DNA of 26,206 nt, taken from Larix sibirica (taxonomy: Eukaryota > Streptophyta > Pinopsida > Pinales > Pinaceae). Location: assembly GCA_004151065.3 (NCBI GenBank), contig NWUY0300041299.1, positions 11,551 to 37,756 of the forward strand. Direction: 5' to 3'. A model generated the notes under the pieces. It ran no database searches, had not been told where the DNA came from, and worked only from the letters and a program-made list of their open reading frames with translations. Below are positions 1-9,869 of this stretch, piece after piece (positions within the stretch are counted from its first letter, which is position 1; each line of letters begins with the position of its first letter). The position numbers and the translations under genes are program-made.

Positions 1-399
1 TCATTGAAGAGTTAGTTGCTTAGCAAGTTGAACTGTAACCACCAAGAACAAAAGGAGAAGCAATAGGGGTGGAAGTATAGGTTGGGCTAGTACTAGTTTC
101 AATTGTAGAGTCTCCATTAGCAGGACTATCACTGCTAGTCGCACATTGAAAGTACCAAGTCTCAGATCCAAATCCAAAGCCCGTGAACATGGATAGGAAC
201 AACTCCAAAAAATTCACATAGGGAAGAACTATTTAACCTTTGCTAATGGTGTTGAATCAACTGAATCAAATGTTATGATTTATTTTTTACTTTTGCCCTT
301 CTCGCTACTATTTACACTGAGTACACGGGATATTCCTTTCTTCCTACGACCCTTTCAANTCCTCTAAATATCAGCTTACAAATAGACATACTAACTGAC
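1..399. other. AT-rich sequence, no gene recognised
   Basis: No coding similarity is recognised here. A minus-strand open frame at 20-217 is rich in Ser and Thr but has no identifiable domain and no partner exon. One base (position 359) is undetermined. The right part probably grades into the 3' untranslated region of the LINE relic that follows. Confidence 0.5.
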
Positions 400-551
400 T
401 AATAAACTCTTAATCTTAGGAATTCCACAAAATACACAAATGTATAGTTTATGCCAAGTACCAAAGCTATCCAAAAAGGAGCCACAAAAAGACCAGCATG
501 CCGATCAGGTATAAAATATATACACCTAACCAAAAAATATGAGACTCTCTG

Positions 552-1079
552 TCATTGGAATATCTTCACAGTCCTCCTGGATAAGAAAGAACCATGTACA
601 AACTCCTCTATATAAATAGTACCTTTAGGGCACTTTAAAGACCTTTTCGATGGTGCATTTGCAAGCTTGTTATATATCATGTACACATCGGAAAAAGAGA
701 TATCCTGAAAAAGATGTTGTAATGTTCTTACTTGTCTCATCCAACCAAACAAAAATGGAACCTGTAGATGGCACTTTCCATTTTCCCAATCTATAATAAC
801 ATGAGAATCACCTGCTACTTGCAAAGTATAAATTTTCTTGTCACGAGCAATGAATAAAAGAGACCACAAAGCTAAAGGTTATGATCTTGTATTTGTACTA
901 GGCCCACAACCCATCCAAAAATTGATATAGTGCCCATGCCTAAAAAATAACACACCCTGACACCACCTATCCCAAGGGGTAGTTGAGAGTCCCCGTAAAA
1001 AAATCCAACATGAGAAGATACAAAGAAAGAAGGGAAACCAATACTGATAGATTGTCCACCTTTCAAGAAACCAAACCAT
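552..1079 (-). pseudogene. LINE-1 ORF2 RNase H domain, decayed
   Basis: This is the C-terminal RNase H-like domain (RVT_3 type), normally degrading RNA in the RNA-DNA hybrid. It is split over three frames. The first block reads GFFYGDSQLPLGIGG, where FDGAS is expected, so the first catalytic Asp is Tyr. The second block is STNTRS*PLALWSLLFIA, and the stop falls where the catalytic Glu of the usual TxAEL stands. The third block, VAGDSHVIIDWENG, keeps its Asp. The last block, YNKLANAPSKRSL, has Asn in place of the final catalytic Asp. The frame ends at a stop just left of 552. Three of four catalytic positions are lost, so it is inactive. Confidence 0.8.
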
Positions 1080-1236
1080 TCCTTGTAAGATCTAATGATA
1101 GAACCCACCACCCTGAAAATAGAGCTTGGAGCATCCTCAAACAGAATCTTGTTCCTATGAATCCATAAATTCCAAGAGACAAAACAAGGTAAGGATTTGT
1201 GCATAGGAACCGCCAATCTCCACGCACTAAAGCTGG

Positions 1237-1863
1237 TTATAAAAGAATCAGAATACAAGTACCAGTTATACCCAAAAATTTCTTAATCTCAAACCAAATA
1301 GATTGCGTGAACTCACAGGTAACGAGGAGGTGTGAAATGGATTCACTATCCTTTTTGTATAAAGAGCATATGTCAGGCCCATATCCACCCTTTTTATGGA
1401 AAATTTCCCACGTAAGAGCCTTGTTTTCTAAGGGCATCCAAGAGAACAACATTAACTTGAGGAGAAAATTCCAATGCCATAATATAGAATACCACCACTT
1501 TGAATTAACATTATTTTGAAGAGTTGTGAGAGCGTTATAAGTAGCTTTAGTAGTAATCTCACCACTAGACTCATTCCAAGACCAATACAGGGAATCTGTT
1601 GTGTCCCCAAGAATGATACCACAATATTGCAACCCAAAAGTATAACTAGACCACTCTGCAGCAAGCTCACCAACCAAATTCATCTTTGAAGCACTAATCC
1701 ACTTGTGGGGAAACTCAACACCCCTATATGCTTGATTGAGGAATAAGATGCCAACATTCTTTAAACTGTCAATAAGAGGGGGGGAGAGCTTATAGAACTC
1801 AATCCCACCAATGAAAGGATAAAGTCCACAAAGCACCTTTTTTCCATCACCTATCCTCCACAC
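1237..1863 (-). pseudogene. LINE-1 ORF2 connection and zf-RVT segment
   Basis: This 208-codon stretch continues the RT frame; the two are separated only by a TGA at 1866-1864. It opens with VWRIGDGKKVLCGLYPFIGG, the W.IGNG...G.DPW-type block that follows RT in plant LINEs. It then has the KWWYSILWHWNF and LFSWMPLENKALTW blocks of the zf-RVT region. The zinc-binding motif reads CSLYKKDSESISHLLVTC, so the second Cys of the expected C-x2-C is Tyr and zinc binding should be lost. The frame shifts near 1240-1258, and the next block (WNLWIHRNKILFE, about 1170) continues in another frame. Confidence 0.8.
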
Positions 1864-1866
1864 AAG

Positions 1867-2990
1867 TCAATCACCCACACTAGGGAAAGAAGAGGAAATG
1901 TTCTTCCAAATATTTGAGACATTTCTTCCAGTAGGCCCACCATCCCTACACCATTCAACCACAGAGAAAAACTTGATATACTTACCTTTTATCACATCAC
2001 TCCAAATACTACCATGGAATAGACATCTCCACGGGCTTTTAGTAGCCATAGCTTTTCCAAAAAGAAAAATATTTTTAATTCCCCATCCACCAACGACCTT
2101 GGGGGAGGCAAGTCTCTGCCAATTAACCAGATGAAAGGATTTCTTATTTTTGGCCCCAGTCCAAAGAAAGGAAAAACACTTTTGTCAGATCTTATATAAG
2201 ATTGGCTTAGGAATTTTTGCTAAGGACAACCAGTAAACATGAATATTATTCTCTACCACTGATTTGGTAAGAATAAGTCTACCCCAAAGGGACAACCACT
2301 TGTAAGTCCAGTTATCCAACTTTTTGTCAATTTTTTTCAAAATCCAATTCCAATCCTCCTTGCAGTAGTGGTTATGTTTGACAAAGTAATCCAAATATAT
2401 GTATCCCTCATTTAGGGGAGACACTTGGAAGGGAAAGAGATTCAAAATCTGTGCTTTAGTAGAGTCATCTATCCCATTCACCAGGAAAGTGGATTTAGTA
2501 GCACTAATAGCCATACCTATAGCTTCATAGAACAATTCCAACCATTCCTTAGAGAAAGCCCATTCCACCAAGGTGCCCTTTCCAAAAAGCATAACATCAT
2601 CCACAAATAATAAATGTGTAATTCTGATACACTCTATGATCTTTACACCACCAATGCAATCCTCCGACCTAGATTTTTCTATGAGCTTACTCAACCCTTC
2701 CATGATCAATAGGAAAAGTAAAGGTGACAAGGGAAATCCATGTTTGAGTCCCTTGGAAGAATTGAAGAAAGTTGTATAATCACCATTTAAGACGACAACA
2801 AAGTTAGCCGAGGAAACACCGACCATAATCCAATTTGTAACTAGCAGGGAGAGACCAGTTTAAAGTAGAACTAGATGAAGGAAAGTCCAATCTACCCTGT
2901 CTTATGCTTTCATCAAATCTAGCTTCAGAACTGATGCTTTAAGTCTCTTAGACTTTATAGAGTGAAATCCCTCATAAACATATTTGTTAT
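1867..2990 (-). pseudogene. LINE-1 ORF2 reverse transcriptase fragment
   Basis: The reverse transcriptase would copy LINE RNA at a nicked target. Motif A reads LKLDLMKA*DRVDW: the catalytic Asp is kept and the usual Tyr of KAYD is a TAA stop. Next come GLKHGFPLSPLLFLL (normally GLRQGDPLSP), and FVDDVMLFG, which is the YADD-equivalent catalytic pair and is intact. Downstream are SLWGRLILTKSVV and the PIYW-like thumb region HVYWLSLAKIPKP, then GGWGIKNIFLFGKAMATKSPWRC. All of this is in one reading frame broken by TAA and TGA codons, including one just after PILYKI near 2185. The fragment begins inside RT and has no start codon. Family assignment is secure from the motifs; the protein is not functional. 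Confidence 0.85.
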
Positions 2991-3387
2991 CATAGTTTAA
3001 GCCAAGCTTTACCATACCTTTAAACTAAGTTAAAATAATATGTTACTAGACCTTTAAACCATAAAACCACTTCTCAAGTCTTAATTTAATATTTGAATTA
3101 ATAATATATATTAACATCCTATTTATGTCAAAAATATGCTATATTAAAAATAAAAATTGAAACCATACGAACCAAGTAAAAACAAATACCTTCTTAAACT
3201 ATACGAACCAAGTTAAAAGAAACACAAATCATTATAAAAAAATGTTAATCAAAGTGAACCCACTTAGTTTCTATTACATGTAAACTCTTATATGCACTAA
3301 ACTATGAGCACTCTTTCAAGATGCAAACACATTCAATCTACAAACACCAAACACAATTACTCTATTATCGTTGTGCAATGAAGAGAA
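2991..3387. other. AT-rich spacer between LINE relics
   Basis: Strongly AT-rich sequence with no coding potential that I recognise. It lies between the truncated 5' edge of LINE-1 and the 3' side of LINE-2. Confidence 0.5.
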
Positions 3388-3499
3388 GGATAGCTTAAAG
3401 AAACCCATTAAAACTAAAAACCATAAATATCTTTCTATTTGTCGGATAGCTTAAAGAAACCCATTAAAACTAAAAACCATAAATCTCTTTCTATTTGTC
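3388..3499. repeat. 56-bp tandem duplication, two copies
   Basis: Two adjacent 56-bp units (3388-3443 and 3444-3499), each starting GGATAGCTTAAAG, differ at a single visible position (ATAAATATC versus ATAAATCTC). The near identity makes this one of the youngest duplications in the window. It lies just left of the LINE-2 3' end and has no coding content. Confidence 0.9.
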
Positions 3500-3768
3500 T
3501 CCTATTCACCAGGCTCAATTTTTTTCTTTTCAATAGAAAAAAGCTATAACTTGTTATTTCCTTTTGAAATCAAAGTTACATAAATACTTAGCAGAGATAC
3601 AATACTTCTTATGACAGAAATGTCTGGAAACCAAAAAACATGAACCTCTTTACAGTAATCCCATCTGGTTTCAACAATCCAACTTTCAAAAGGATAATCC
3701 CTCACTTGCTACATAGCGACAAAAGACAAGAACTACTATCTCACAAAAAATTTCATTCAAGAACAAAA

Positions 3769-4225
3769 CTAAAAGAACGAAAATGTGTCAATGTCAACAA
3801 TGGAATATTCAATGAGTTTCTGAAAGCTTATAATGCCATCCATCGGACCAAGAGCCTCTTTTGATAATTGGTCAGCATCCATATTGGATTCACTATAAAT
3901 ATGGGAAAAATAGATGTCCACAAAACTTTAATAAGATTGTGTGTAGAGTGAAGCCAGTGTTCCAAAAAGATGTTGTGTATATCGAAAATTCCATTTGCCC
4001 AGTTAATAAGAATTACTGAGTCACCAAAGATTTTGATATTAAAGATCCCCCTCTTTTGAGCAATCCACGGAAGGCCCCATAGTGCAACTAACTCTGCCTT
4101 TGTATTACTACCATTGCCCACCCCTATCTTAAGAAGAATCTTGTGGTCTCTTTTGATGAAAAGAATCATACTTGCACCACCAATACCATTTTTACAAGCA
4201 CCATCGAAGAATCCATATGAGGAAT
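3769..4225 (-). pseudogene. LINE-2 ORF2 RNase H domain, nearly complete
   Basis: This is the best preserved RNase H domain of the window. In one frame it has GFFDGACKNGIGGASM (first catalytic Asp), GSNTKAELVALWGL (catalytic Glu) and IKIFGDSVILINWANG (second Asp). A frameshift near 3890 follows; the next frame continues with MDADQLSKEALGPMDG, which keeps the final acidic residue. It ends in FSFF and a TAG at 3771-3769. All four acidic positions are therefore still encoded and only one frameshift breaks the domain. The gene as a whole is dead because the RT core is missing upstream. Confidence 0.85.
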
Positions 4226-4252
4226 AATCATATAAGATAGGATTAATAATAA

Positions 4253-5150
4253 TTATGCTTCAAACTTTTCTTTCTGAACCTGGGGATTCCTAAGAAAGTG
4301 ACAAAACCTGTCTACATATTCCGACCACTAAAGGGGATTTATTCTCAAATGTAATATGATTCCTACATTTCCATATCGTCCATATAGTGAAGATATGAAG
4401 AAATTTAAATTTAACCTTCCTTGTGAACCAATTAAACATAAAATCATTTAATGTGAGCCCTTCCCAAACATCTCTCAGCTGCATAATTCTTTGTAGATCA
4501 GTCCATACCCTTTTAAAAAATTGGCAATGAAGAAACAAGTGAGAGACATCCTCTGCGTCTTTTTTACACATCATGCAAATCTTGGGGCCATAGAATCCCC
4601 TTTTGAGAAGGTTTTACGAGGTTAACATTTTATCTTCTAAGCAAAGCCAAATAAAACATTTAAGCTTTGTTGGAATTTTCCATTTCCAGGTCATACAAGA
4701 CCACCACTTTGGATCAGATGGATTATGACTGTGAAATATAGCAATATATGCATTTTTTACTATTAAAATGCCATTTGTAGTATGTCAGTCCCATATTAAT
4801 TGATTTGATCTATCAGAGAGAAAAATACCCGAACATTTCAGCATTAATACGTAATCGTTCCACTCCAAGGCAGCATCACCTGATAAGCCTAGTTCATCAG
4901 CCGAAAGCCAATGTGGGGAATAAGACTCATTACCTTTCTGGAAGGCTTGTGAACGAGTAAATATGCACCTTGAGTGAAGATGTGGGATCACCAAAGAGGA
5001 AAGTTTGTATCTCTCCCCTGCTCCAACAAAGGGGTCGATTCCAATATGAGCATGACTACCATTTCCAATGTGCCATCTTAGAAACATTCCAATATATGGA
5101 AACATACCGATTATCCCCCTCCATATGAAAGAAGCCTTTTGATAATACAA
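4253..5150 (-). pseudogene. LINE-2 ORF2 connection and zf-RVT segment
   Basis: The frame begins after RT with MFLRWHIGNGSHAHIGIDPF (the IGNG...G.DP block), then HWLSADELGLSGDAALEWND. A stop follows QLIWD near 4785. The same frame then resumes with KWWSCMTWKWKIPTKLKCF and an intact zinc-binding motif, CMMCKKDAEDVSHLFLHC (C-x2-C, His, Cys). It continues through FTIWTIWKCRNHITFENK, the W.IW..RN..IFE block before RNase H. Only a few nonsense codons interrupt it, including TAGs inside the KMLTS region (about 4620). The zinc ligands are better preserved here than in LINE-1. Confidence 0.8.
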
Positions 5151-5855
5151 GACATGATATCTAATCCACTAAACAACATTGTAAGTCTTCATATATTTTT
5201 TTCTAATCACATTACTCCAAATCCCTTCTCCCGTATTAGCCCTCCATAAGCTCTTTACATGTAAAGCCCGACTAAACCATTCTAGATTCAAGAGACCCCG
5301 ACCACTTGCACATTTAGGTCGAGACAAACTCTCCCAATTTGTAAGATGAAATTTTTAAAAAATTGTCTTTCCAGCCCACAGGAAATGAAACAAAGATTTT
5401 ATTTCTGATAGCAAAAATGATTGCAATCGAAACTTTCATAAGTCCCAACCAATACACAGGAATGCTCTGTAACACAGACTGTGCCAGAACCAATCTTCCC
5501 CCTAAAGACAACCGACAAAGATTTTATTTCTGATAGCAGAAATGATTGCAATTGAAACTTTCATAAGTCCCAACCAATACACATGAATGCTTTGTAACAC
5601 AGACTGTGCTAGAACCAATCTTCCCCCTAAAGACAACCAACAATAAGTCCAATTATTAATTCTCCTATCAATCTTTTGGAGGAGCTAGCCCAGTCGACAG
5701 TTCTATAATTATTAGGTTTAAGGTATCATCCAAGGTACTTTAAACCTGTATCAAGAACTTCCATTTTGAAAGGAAACATATATTTGATTTGATCATAGCT
5801 ATCCCATTTACTAATAGATATTATGTGATATTTTTATCATTCATGCTCTCAAATG
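5151..5855 (-). pseudogene. LINE-2 ORF2 C-terminal RT fragment
   Basis: In element orientation the fragment opens in the part of RT after the catalytic YADD-type motif. It reads through blocks resembling PFKMEVLDTGLKYLG and then WTYCWLSLGGRLVLAQSVLQ (around 5640-5480), followed by SIPVYWLGLMKVSI, which is the thumb region of plant LINE RTs. A 125-bp duplication repeats the LSLGGRLVLAQSVLQ-SIPVYWLGLMKVSIAII segment once. Frames change several times, and one stop follows the V of DTG-type sequence near 5745. The catalytic core is missing, so no polymerase activity is possible. Confidence 0.75.
5391..5640. repeat. 125-bp tandem duplication inside LINE-2
   Basis: Two adjacent 125-bp units (5391-5515 and 5516-5640) start CAAAGATTTTATTTCTGATA and differ at six positions that I count, five of them transitions. 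The duplication copies part of the RT thumb region and shifts its frame, since 125 is not a multiple of three. It most likely arose after the LINE inserted. Confidence 0.92.
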
Positions 5856-5860
5856 GGTGG

Positions 5861-7340
5861 CAATATAATGCAATGTTTATATATTAGTTTTAAAAGGAAA
5901 AACGAGAGTAAATAGTGTATAATTAGTTGACTAAATGTGTGTAAAATGTTATGGTCTGGGAGTAAAATCTAAAACTACTTTTGATTGGCTAAGAGCTCAC
6001 TTTCTTCGAACGTAAGGAAACAAGTTAATGGCCGAAGACTTAAAGGCATTTGATAGGAGTGGAAGTTTGCCCCCTTACAAACCACCAGTGGGCTATTTTA
6101 AGTGGTGTAGTTTTCCTTGAATTATGGTGATGAGTCAACTCACATGTGCAAATAGTAGCCAGTGATGGTTATCCTCACTACTAATTTGACAACTGAGTTA
6201 CAATAGGTTTTACCATCTTCTAGAAAAAGAAAAAGAAAAAAGTGTGTAGAATGTTCTATAGTGTTATTATGAAGACAATGCCTCAAGTTCCATTTAAGGT
6301 TGTGCATTACAACAAAGGTGCATTGGCTTAGGGATATTAGAGGTAGAGTGAGGGCACATTGGCATAGGGATATCATAGGTAAGTTAGTGGTAGCTACAAT
6401 GTCATACTAAATAATTTGAGACTGTTACATGCAGTAAAGTGAATTACATATATCCATGCATTTGGGTAGAAGTTAAGATGCTTATTACAAGGACGTGTTG
6501 TGTTTATTGCAATGTAAAACTTGTTTTTTTGGGACTTAAAGAGATTGGAGGTTTGGTGCTCTATAAATTTTGGGAATCATATGGAAATGGAAAAAAGTTT
6601 GTGCTATGTGTTGTTGATACCCTTCTTGTGAATTGATTTAAATGTACATGGACACTGCTTTTGATTATGAATTTGTGTCTAGAACAATTGGATATAGTAG
6701 TTAATTTTTAATGAGTTGCACTAAAAAAATTATGGTTTGTTCTTTTTTATTTCCATTTTATAGTAATCATTTAAGAGACCAATCTTCATATTTTATAAGA
6801 GAATCCCATGCCCAATCAGTTGCATATCTATGAATCCCTTAGGACTTTCCATGACTGTTGAGGCCTAGGGCACCAAAAAACACGTGTACAACATCACCCA
6901 ATCCACCACACTCATGATATCAAGCACTAGCACATCAACATGTGGTATGTTGAATCTATCACCCATATAGGTGTCCACAGTGAAGGACAAAGCTATCAAA
7001 GATATTCTTCTTCTAGAAACCCTGAAGAGAAGTTGCTACAATACCAAAAACACCATCAACGTCAACATTCTCGAGCCTGGGGTAAAAGTGAATCATGAGG
7101 TAGAGAAGGTATATACAAAAGCTCACTTCTGCTATAATGATGAAGAGCACTGAGTGTTTAAACAATTCGCAAAATAAATGGTCTTTCAAGGATTCTTAGC
7201 CAAACCCTCAAGCCTCCATTAACAAAGTTGTCAACTACAAAAGAAGGTGTTGATGACATTCTCATCTAATGCGGGAAACTAAGATGAAGCTTATTCTTAA
7301 AATCCTTGAATGGCATTAATAAAAATCATCATTAATATGC
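5861..7340. other. AT-rich sequence, no gene recognised
   Basis: No domain is recognised. Around 6222-6245 there is an A-rich run (AGAAAAAGAAAAAGAAAAAA) that could be a retroposon tail. A short imperfect direct repeat (GCATTGGCTTAGGGATAT and GCACATTGGCATAGGGATAT) lies at about 6319-6378. The short plus-strand frame at 6971-7153 (contains VNILEPGVKVNHEVEKVYTK) looks protein-like in composition, but I cannot assign it. Confidence 0.4.
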
Positions 7341-7795
7341 TCAAAGGAGTTGGATCCATTGGTGAGGAATGAGGAGTTTTTCACTAGTGACCAAGGTTGA
7401 ACTCCCATGAGGGTCTCTGGCCCCTAAGGTTGCCATGAGGGAACCCAGAGGTATTGGTCAAACATGTGAGGCTTGTATCACATAAGTGGATCAAATCCCA
7501 TCCTCTTGTCATCCTTGAGACCAAACACTACTTCTTATGGCTACAACAAATTTTTTTCCCAAACAGGTTTGATCCATCGGTTAAGAATGAAGAGTTTTTC
7601 ACCGATGACCTCACCAATGACCAAGGTTTAATTCCCATGACAACATCCAACCTCTAAGGTTTCCATGGGGGAACCCAGGGGTAGTGGTCAAATGTGTCAA
7701 GCTTGCATTACACTCCCCAGACATACATAAGTGGATCAAACCCACCCTATTGTCAACTTTAAGACTAGACACTAACTGTTAAATCTATAGCCAAA
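7341..7795 (+). repeat. Dimeric ~220-bp repeat with Pol III-like boxes
   Basis: Two imperfect units (about 7341-7559 and 7559-7795) share the blocks GATCCAT-GG-GA, AAGAATGA/GGAATGA-GGAGTTTTTCAC, CCAAGGTT, CCATGAGGGAACCCAG and AAGTGGATCAAA. Copy 2 has about 12 extra bases after TTTTTCAC. Each unit has a B-box-like element (GGTTGAACTCC at 7395-7405, GGTTTAATTCC at 7625-7635) and, about 40-50 bp upstream, an A-box-like stretch. They could be a tRNA-derived SINE dimer, but no poly(A) tail or target-site duplication is visible, so I keep the call at repeat level. Confidence 0.6.
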
Positions 7796-7798
7796 TTT

Positions 7799-8459
7799 AA
7801 TGGGTGGCAGGACCAGGAGGATCATAATTGATCCCGAAGGAACTCAAGTACAAGCCTACACATGGGGCATAGGGGAGGCAACCAATAACCAAGCATAAAT
7901 TTTAGCATTCTGTCAAGGTTTACTACTCAGTTAGGAAATGGGCATTTAAAACATCACTTTAATAGGGGACTATGCAATCATTATCAATCATATGAGCAAC
8001 TCCTCAATTCCTAAAGATGCGATGCTATCCAAGCAAATCTGGAGGGTGTAACCAATAGCCAAAACATTCACCAAAATTTCATACTTTCAAGCACTGCGAA
8101 ATCAAAACAAGGAATCCAATTCTCAAGCAAATCAAGTTGCAATTCTTGAAATGAAAAAATTAAGGCAAAAAATGAGGACCCTTAACAACAAGCCACCTCT
8201 TGTGAAATTGGTTGTTATCACACGCAAGGATATGATAAGGAGCATAATCAACACAGAGAGTAATTTGTTTGTAATCCAACACAAAATCGAAATGCCGCAT
8301 CGACAAGTAATCCATGACAAGCCAAGCATACACGGAGGACACTATCGAACAACCTTCACACAACATGTTGATGATAAACACTTGGAGGTGAGAGGGAGTA
8401 AAGCATGGGGGAGATACCTCCCTCCCTACATGCTCGATCAAGGATATAGAATCCTCTAA
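7799..8459 (+). pseudogene. Retroelement RNase H domain with unassigned C-terminal extension
   Basis: This is a plus-strand retroelement RNase H relic, opposite in orientation to the other LINE relics. It starts with KFNG (FDG expected) at about 7792-7803, then after a frameshift runs from 7821 in one frame: IIIDPEGTQVQAYTWGIG, EATNNQA*ILAFCQGLLL, ITLIGDYAIIINHM and FQALRNQNKESNSQAN. These match the order of RNase H blocks. The catalytic Glu codon is TAA, GDS has become GDY, and the last Asp is Asn. TAG and TAA codons follow at about 7935-8052. From about 8055 the same frame stays open to a stop at 8457-8459, giving roughly 100 residues (with a Met at 8151) without a recognisable domain. Parent element type (LINE or Ty3/gypsy) is unresolved. 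Confidence 0.7.
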
Positions 8460-8760
8460 GAAAGGAAGAATCCATTATCAGAAATAACCAAGCCCATAAT
8501 TTGAGATAGTTTGAGTGCACAAGGTAGCAATGAGTTTAGGAGTGCAAAGGCAAGTGTGGACTTGCTTCACAAAGGTCTAAGATCCATACATGAGAGGAAA
8601 ATCAATACTATATATGTAGAGAAATATAAAGCATCACCATAACAATAGGTGTGTAATATGTGACTCATATGATCTAAGATGAGGCCTTTGGAGATGTGAA
8701 AGTCACATGGAAAAGTTGCAAGAATGCCATGGCCTGCTCGCAAGGACGCTAGATAAATAG
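8460..8760. other. No gene recognised
   Basis: Non-coding AT-rich sequence between the RNase H relic and the coiled-coil frame. No repeat, promoter or RNA gene is evident. Confidence 0.4.
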
Positions 8761-9065
8761 ACGAAGAAATGGCAACAAGGCCATGAAGAAGAGAAGCAAT
8801 ATCAGAATCAACAAATTGAAGAAATCGAGTTCCAAATGGAAGCAATAAAGATAAACAAACAAAGGAATGAGACAATAGCAAGTGATACTAATAACAAGTT
8901 GGATGACATTGATGAAAAATACAAGGAGATGATGGAACAAATGGAACAAATGGAGCAAAGTAAGAAATTGGCAAGAGAAATTGATTCCTCGTACTTTCCC
9001 ACTACTCATTCAATAGACAACTACGGCTTAGAGATGCAAAAAACCATAGAAGAAAAAATGATCTA
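8761..9065 (+). pseudogene. Coiled-coil reading frame of unknown origin
   Basis: The stop-to-stop frame runs from 8761 (after the TAG at 8758-8760) to a TAG at 9063-9065, about 100 codons. An ATG at 8836 gives a 75-residue product. The translation is rich in Glu, Lys and Gln and should form a coiled coil; it contains the 9-base iteration MEQMEQMEQ at about 8934-8960. It ends TTHSIDNYGLEMQKTIEEKM. I recognise no family. Gag N-terminal regions of plant retrotransposons can look like this, and a retroelement relic lies just upstream, so a decayed gag fragment is one possibility. A chance A-rich open frame is the other. Confidence 0.3.
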
Positions 9066-9869
9066 GAATCCTCCAAAATATCCATTGGAGGAAGCTCAAC
9101 TCTCCAAGACAAGAGGAACATCAATAGATCACCATGGAAAGGTCCTTTCCTAAATTTGCCATATAACAATGCTATGTAAATTTTATAGTAAGACAATTTG
9201 TAAGGCAACATACTTGCCATTTTGAATGCAAAATAAGCAACTCTAGTAAGATATATGTAACAGGAGGCAAAATAGACTTTCATGAATAATCAAGCACAAG
9301 CACAAGAGCAAGGGAAATATGCCCCCAATTTTGTATTACAACACTATATGGTTTGGTCGTAGTTTTTTTAAATACAAAATATTTGTTCTCATTATATAAA
9401 AAAAAACCTTGTTCATACTTCAGCTCCAAGAATCATACTGTAGATGAGGTCAAGGAGGTAGAGCAAGAAAAAGTGAATGAGATGCCCTTGGCACCCTCAC
9501 ATAAAAGATCGTCAAGCAAGGACTTCACAGTGGAGATCAAATGATCTATGAGCCATTACCATGGGAATTCTAATAGAAAATATGTCACCAATCGAAGAAT
9601 AAACTCTTCTCCCAACCTATGAGTTGTGTCATCCTTGAGCCACACATACGAAACTTCAATAGAGAAACCTCAACTTGGTAAGCAAAATGACAAAAATGCA
9701 AATTCCATAAACATCTTGAAATGCCCTAATATGAAATAAATAACTAATTTGGGATTTAGGAAGGATTTCTACTTTGATGTCATGATCATGATCATAACAC
9801 CATGAAAAACCTGGTTGCTGTAAACTTTGAACCGAATCGAAGATAAAAAAATACTATCATGAAAACTTT
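9066..9869. other. AT-rich sequence, no gene recognised
   Basis: No domain is identified. A short plus-strand frame at 9353-9544 contains charged sequence (VDEVKEVEQEKVNEMPLAPS) and has no known match that I can name. It may belong to the same decayed element as the coiled-coil frame upstream. Confidence 0.35.

Larger units (their letters stand above)
400..2990 (-). mobile_element. 5'-truncated L1-type LINE relic (LINE-1)
   Basis: This is a non-LTR retrotransposon remnant read on the minus strand. In transcription order it carries RT (2990-1867), a connection region with a zinc-binding zf-RVT segment (1863-1237) and an RNase H domain (1079-552). That is the domain order of plant L1 elements with a C-terminal RNase H. 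The N-terminal endonuclease and the first part of RT are missing, consistent with 5' truncation during target-primed reverse transcription. Most of ORF2 from 2990 to 1237 stays in one frame with stop codons; the rest needs frameshifts. The left boundary is approximate because no poly(A) or target-site duplication was found. Sequence left of 552 is probably 3' UTR. Confidence 0.85.
3518..5860 (-). mobile_element. 5'-truncated L1-type LINE relic (LINE-2)
   Basis: A second minus-strand LINE, retaining the last part of RT, the connection region, zf-RVT and an RNase H domain. Its C-terminal half (5150-3828) stays in one reading frame, so it is less decayed than LINE-1. The ORF2 stop is probably the TAG at 3771-3769. 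The 3' UTR follows, ending near a T-run/A-run hairpin around 3518-3546 (in element orientation TTTTTTC, TATT, GAAAAGAAAAAAA). The 5' edge is near 5860, inside RT. No target-site duplication was identified. It contains a 125-bp internal tandem duplication. Confidence 0.85.

Noticed and set aside
20-217. Minus-strand 65-residue Ser/Thr-rich frame near the window start
   Set aside because: No domain, no splice context and no partner exon visible; composition alone is not evidence.
6971-7153. Possible exon (VNILEPGVKVNHEVEKVYTK region)
   Set aside because: Protein-like composition but no recognised family, and it ends at a stop without a continuing frame.
8160-8441. Minus-strand frame of 93 codons
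   Set aside because: Shadow of the plus-strand RNase H relic extension; no motif.
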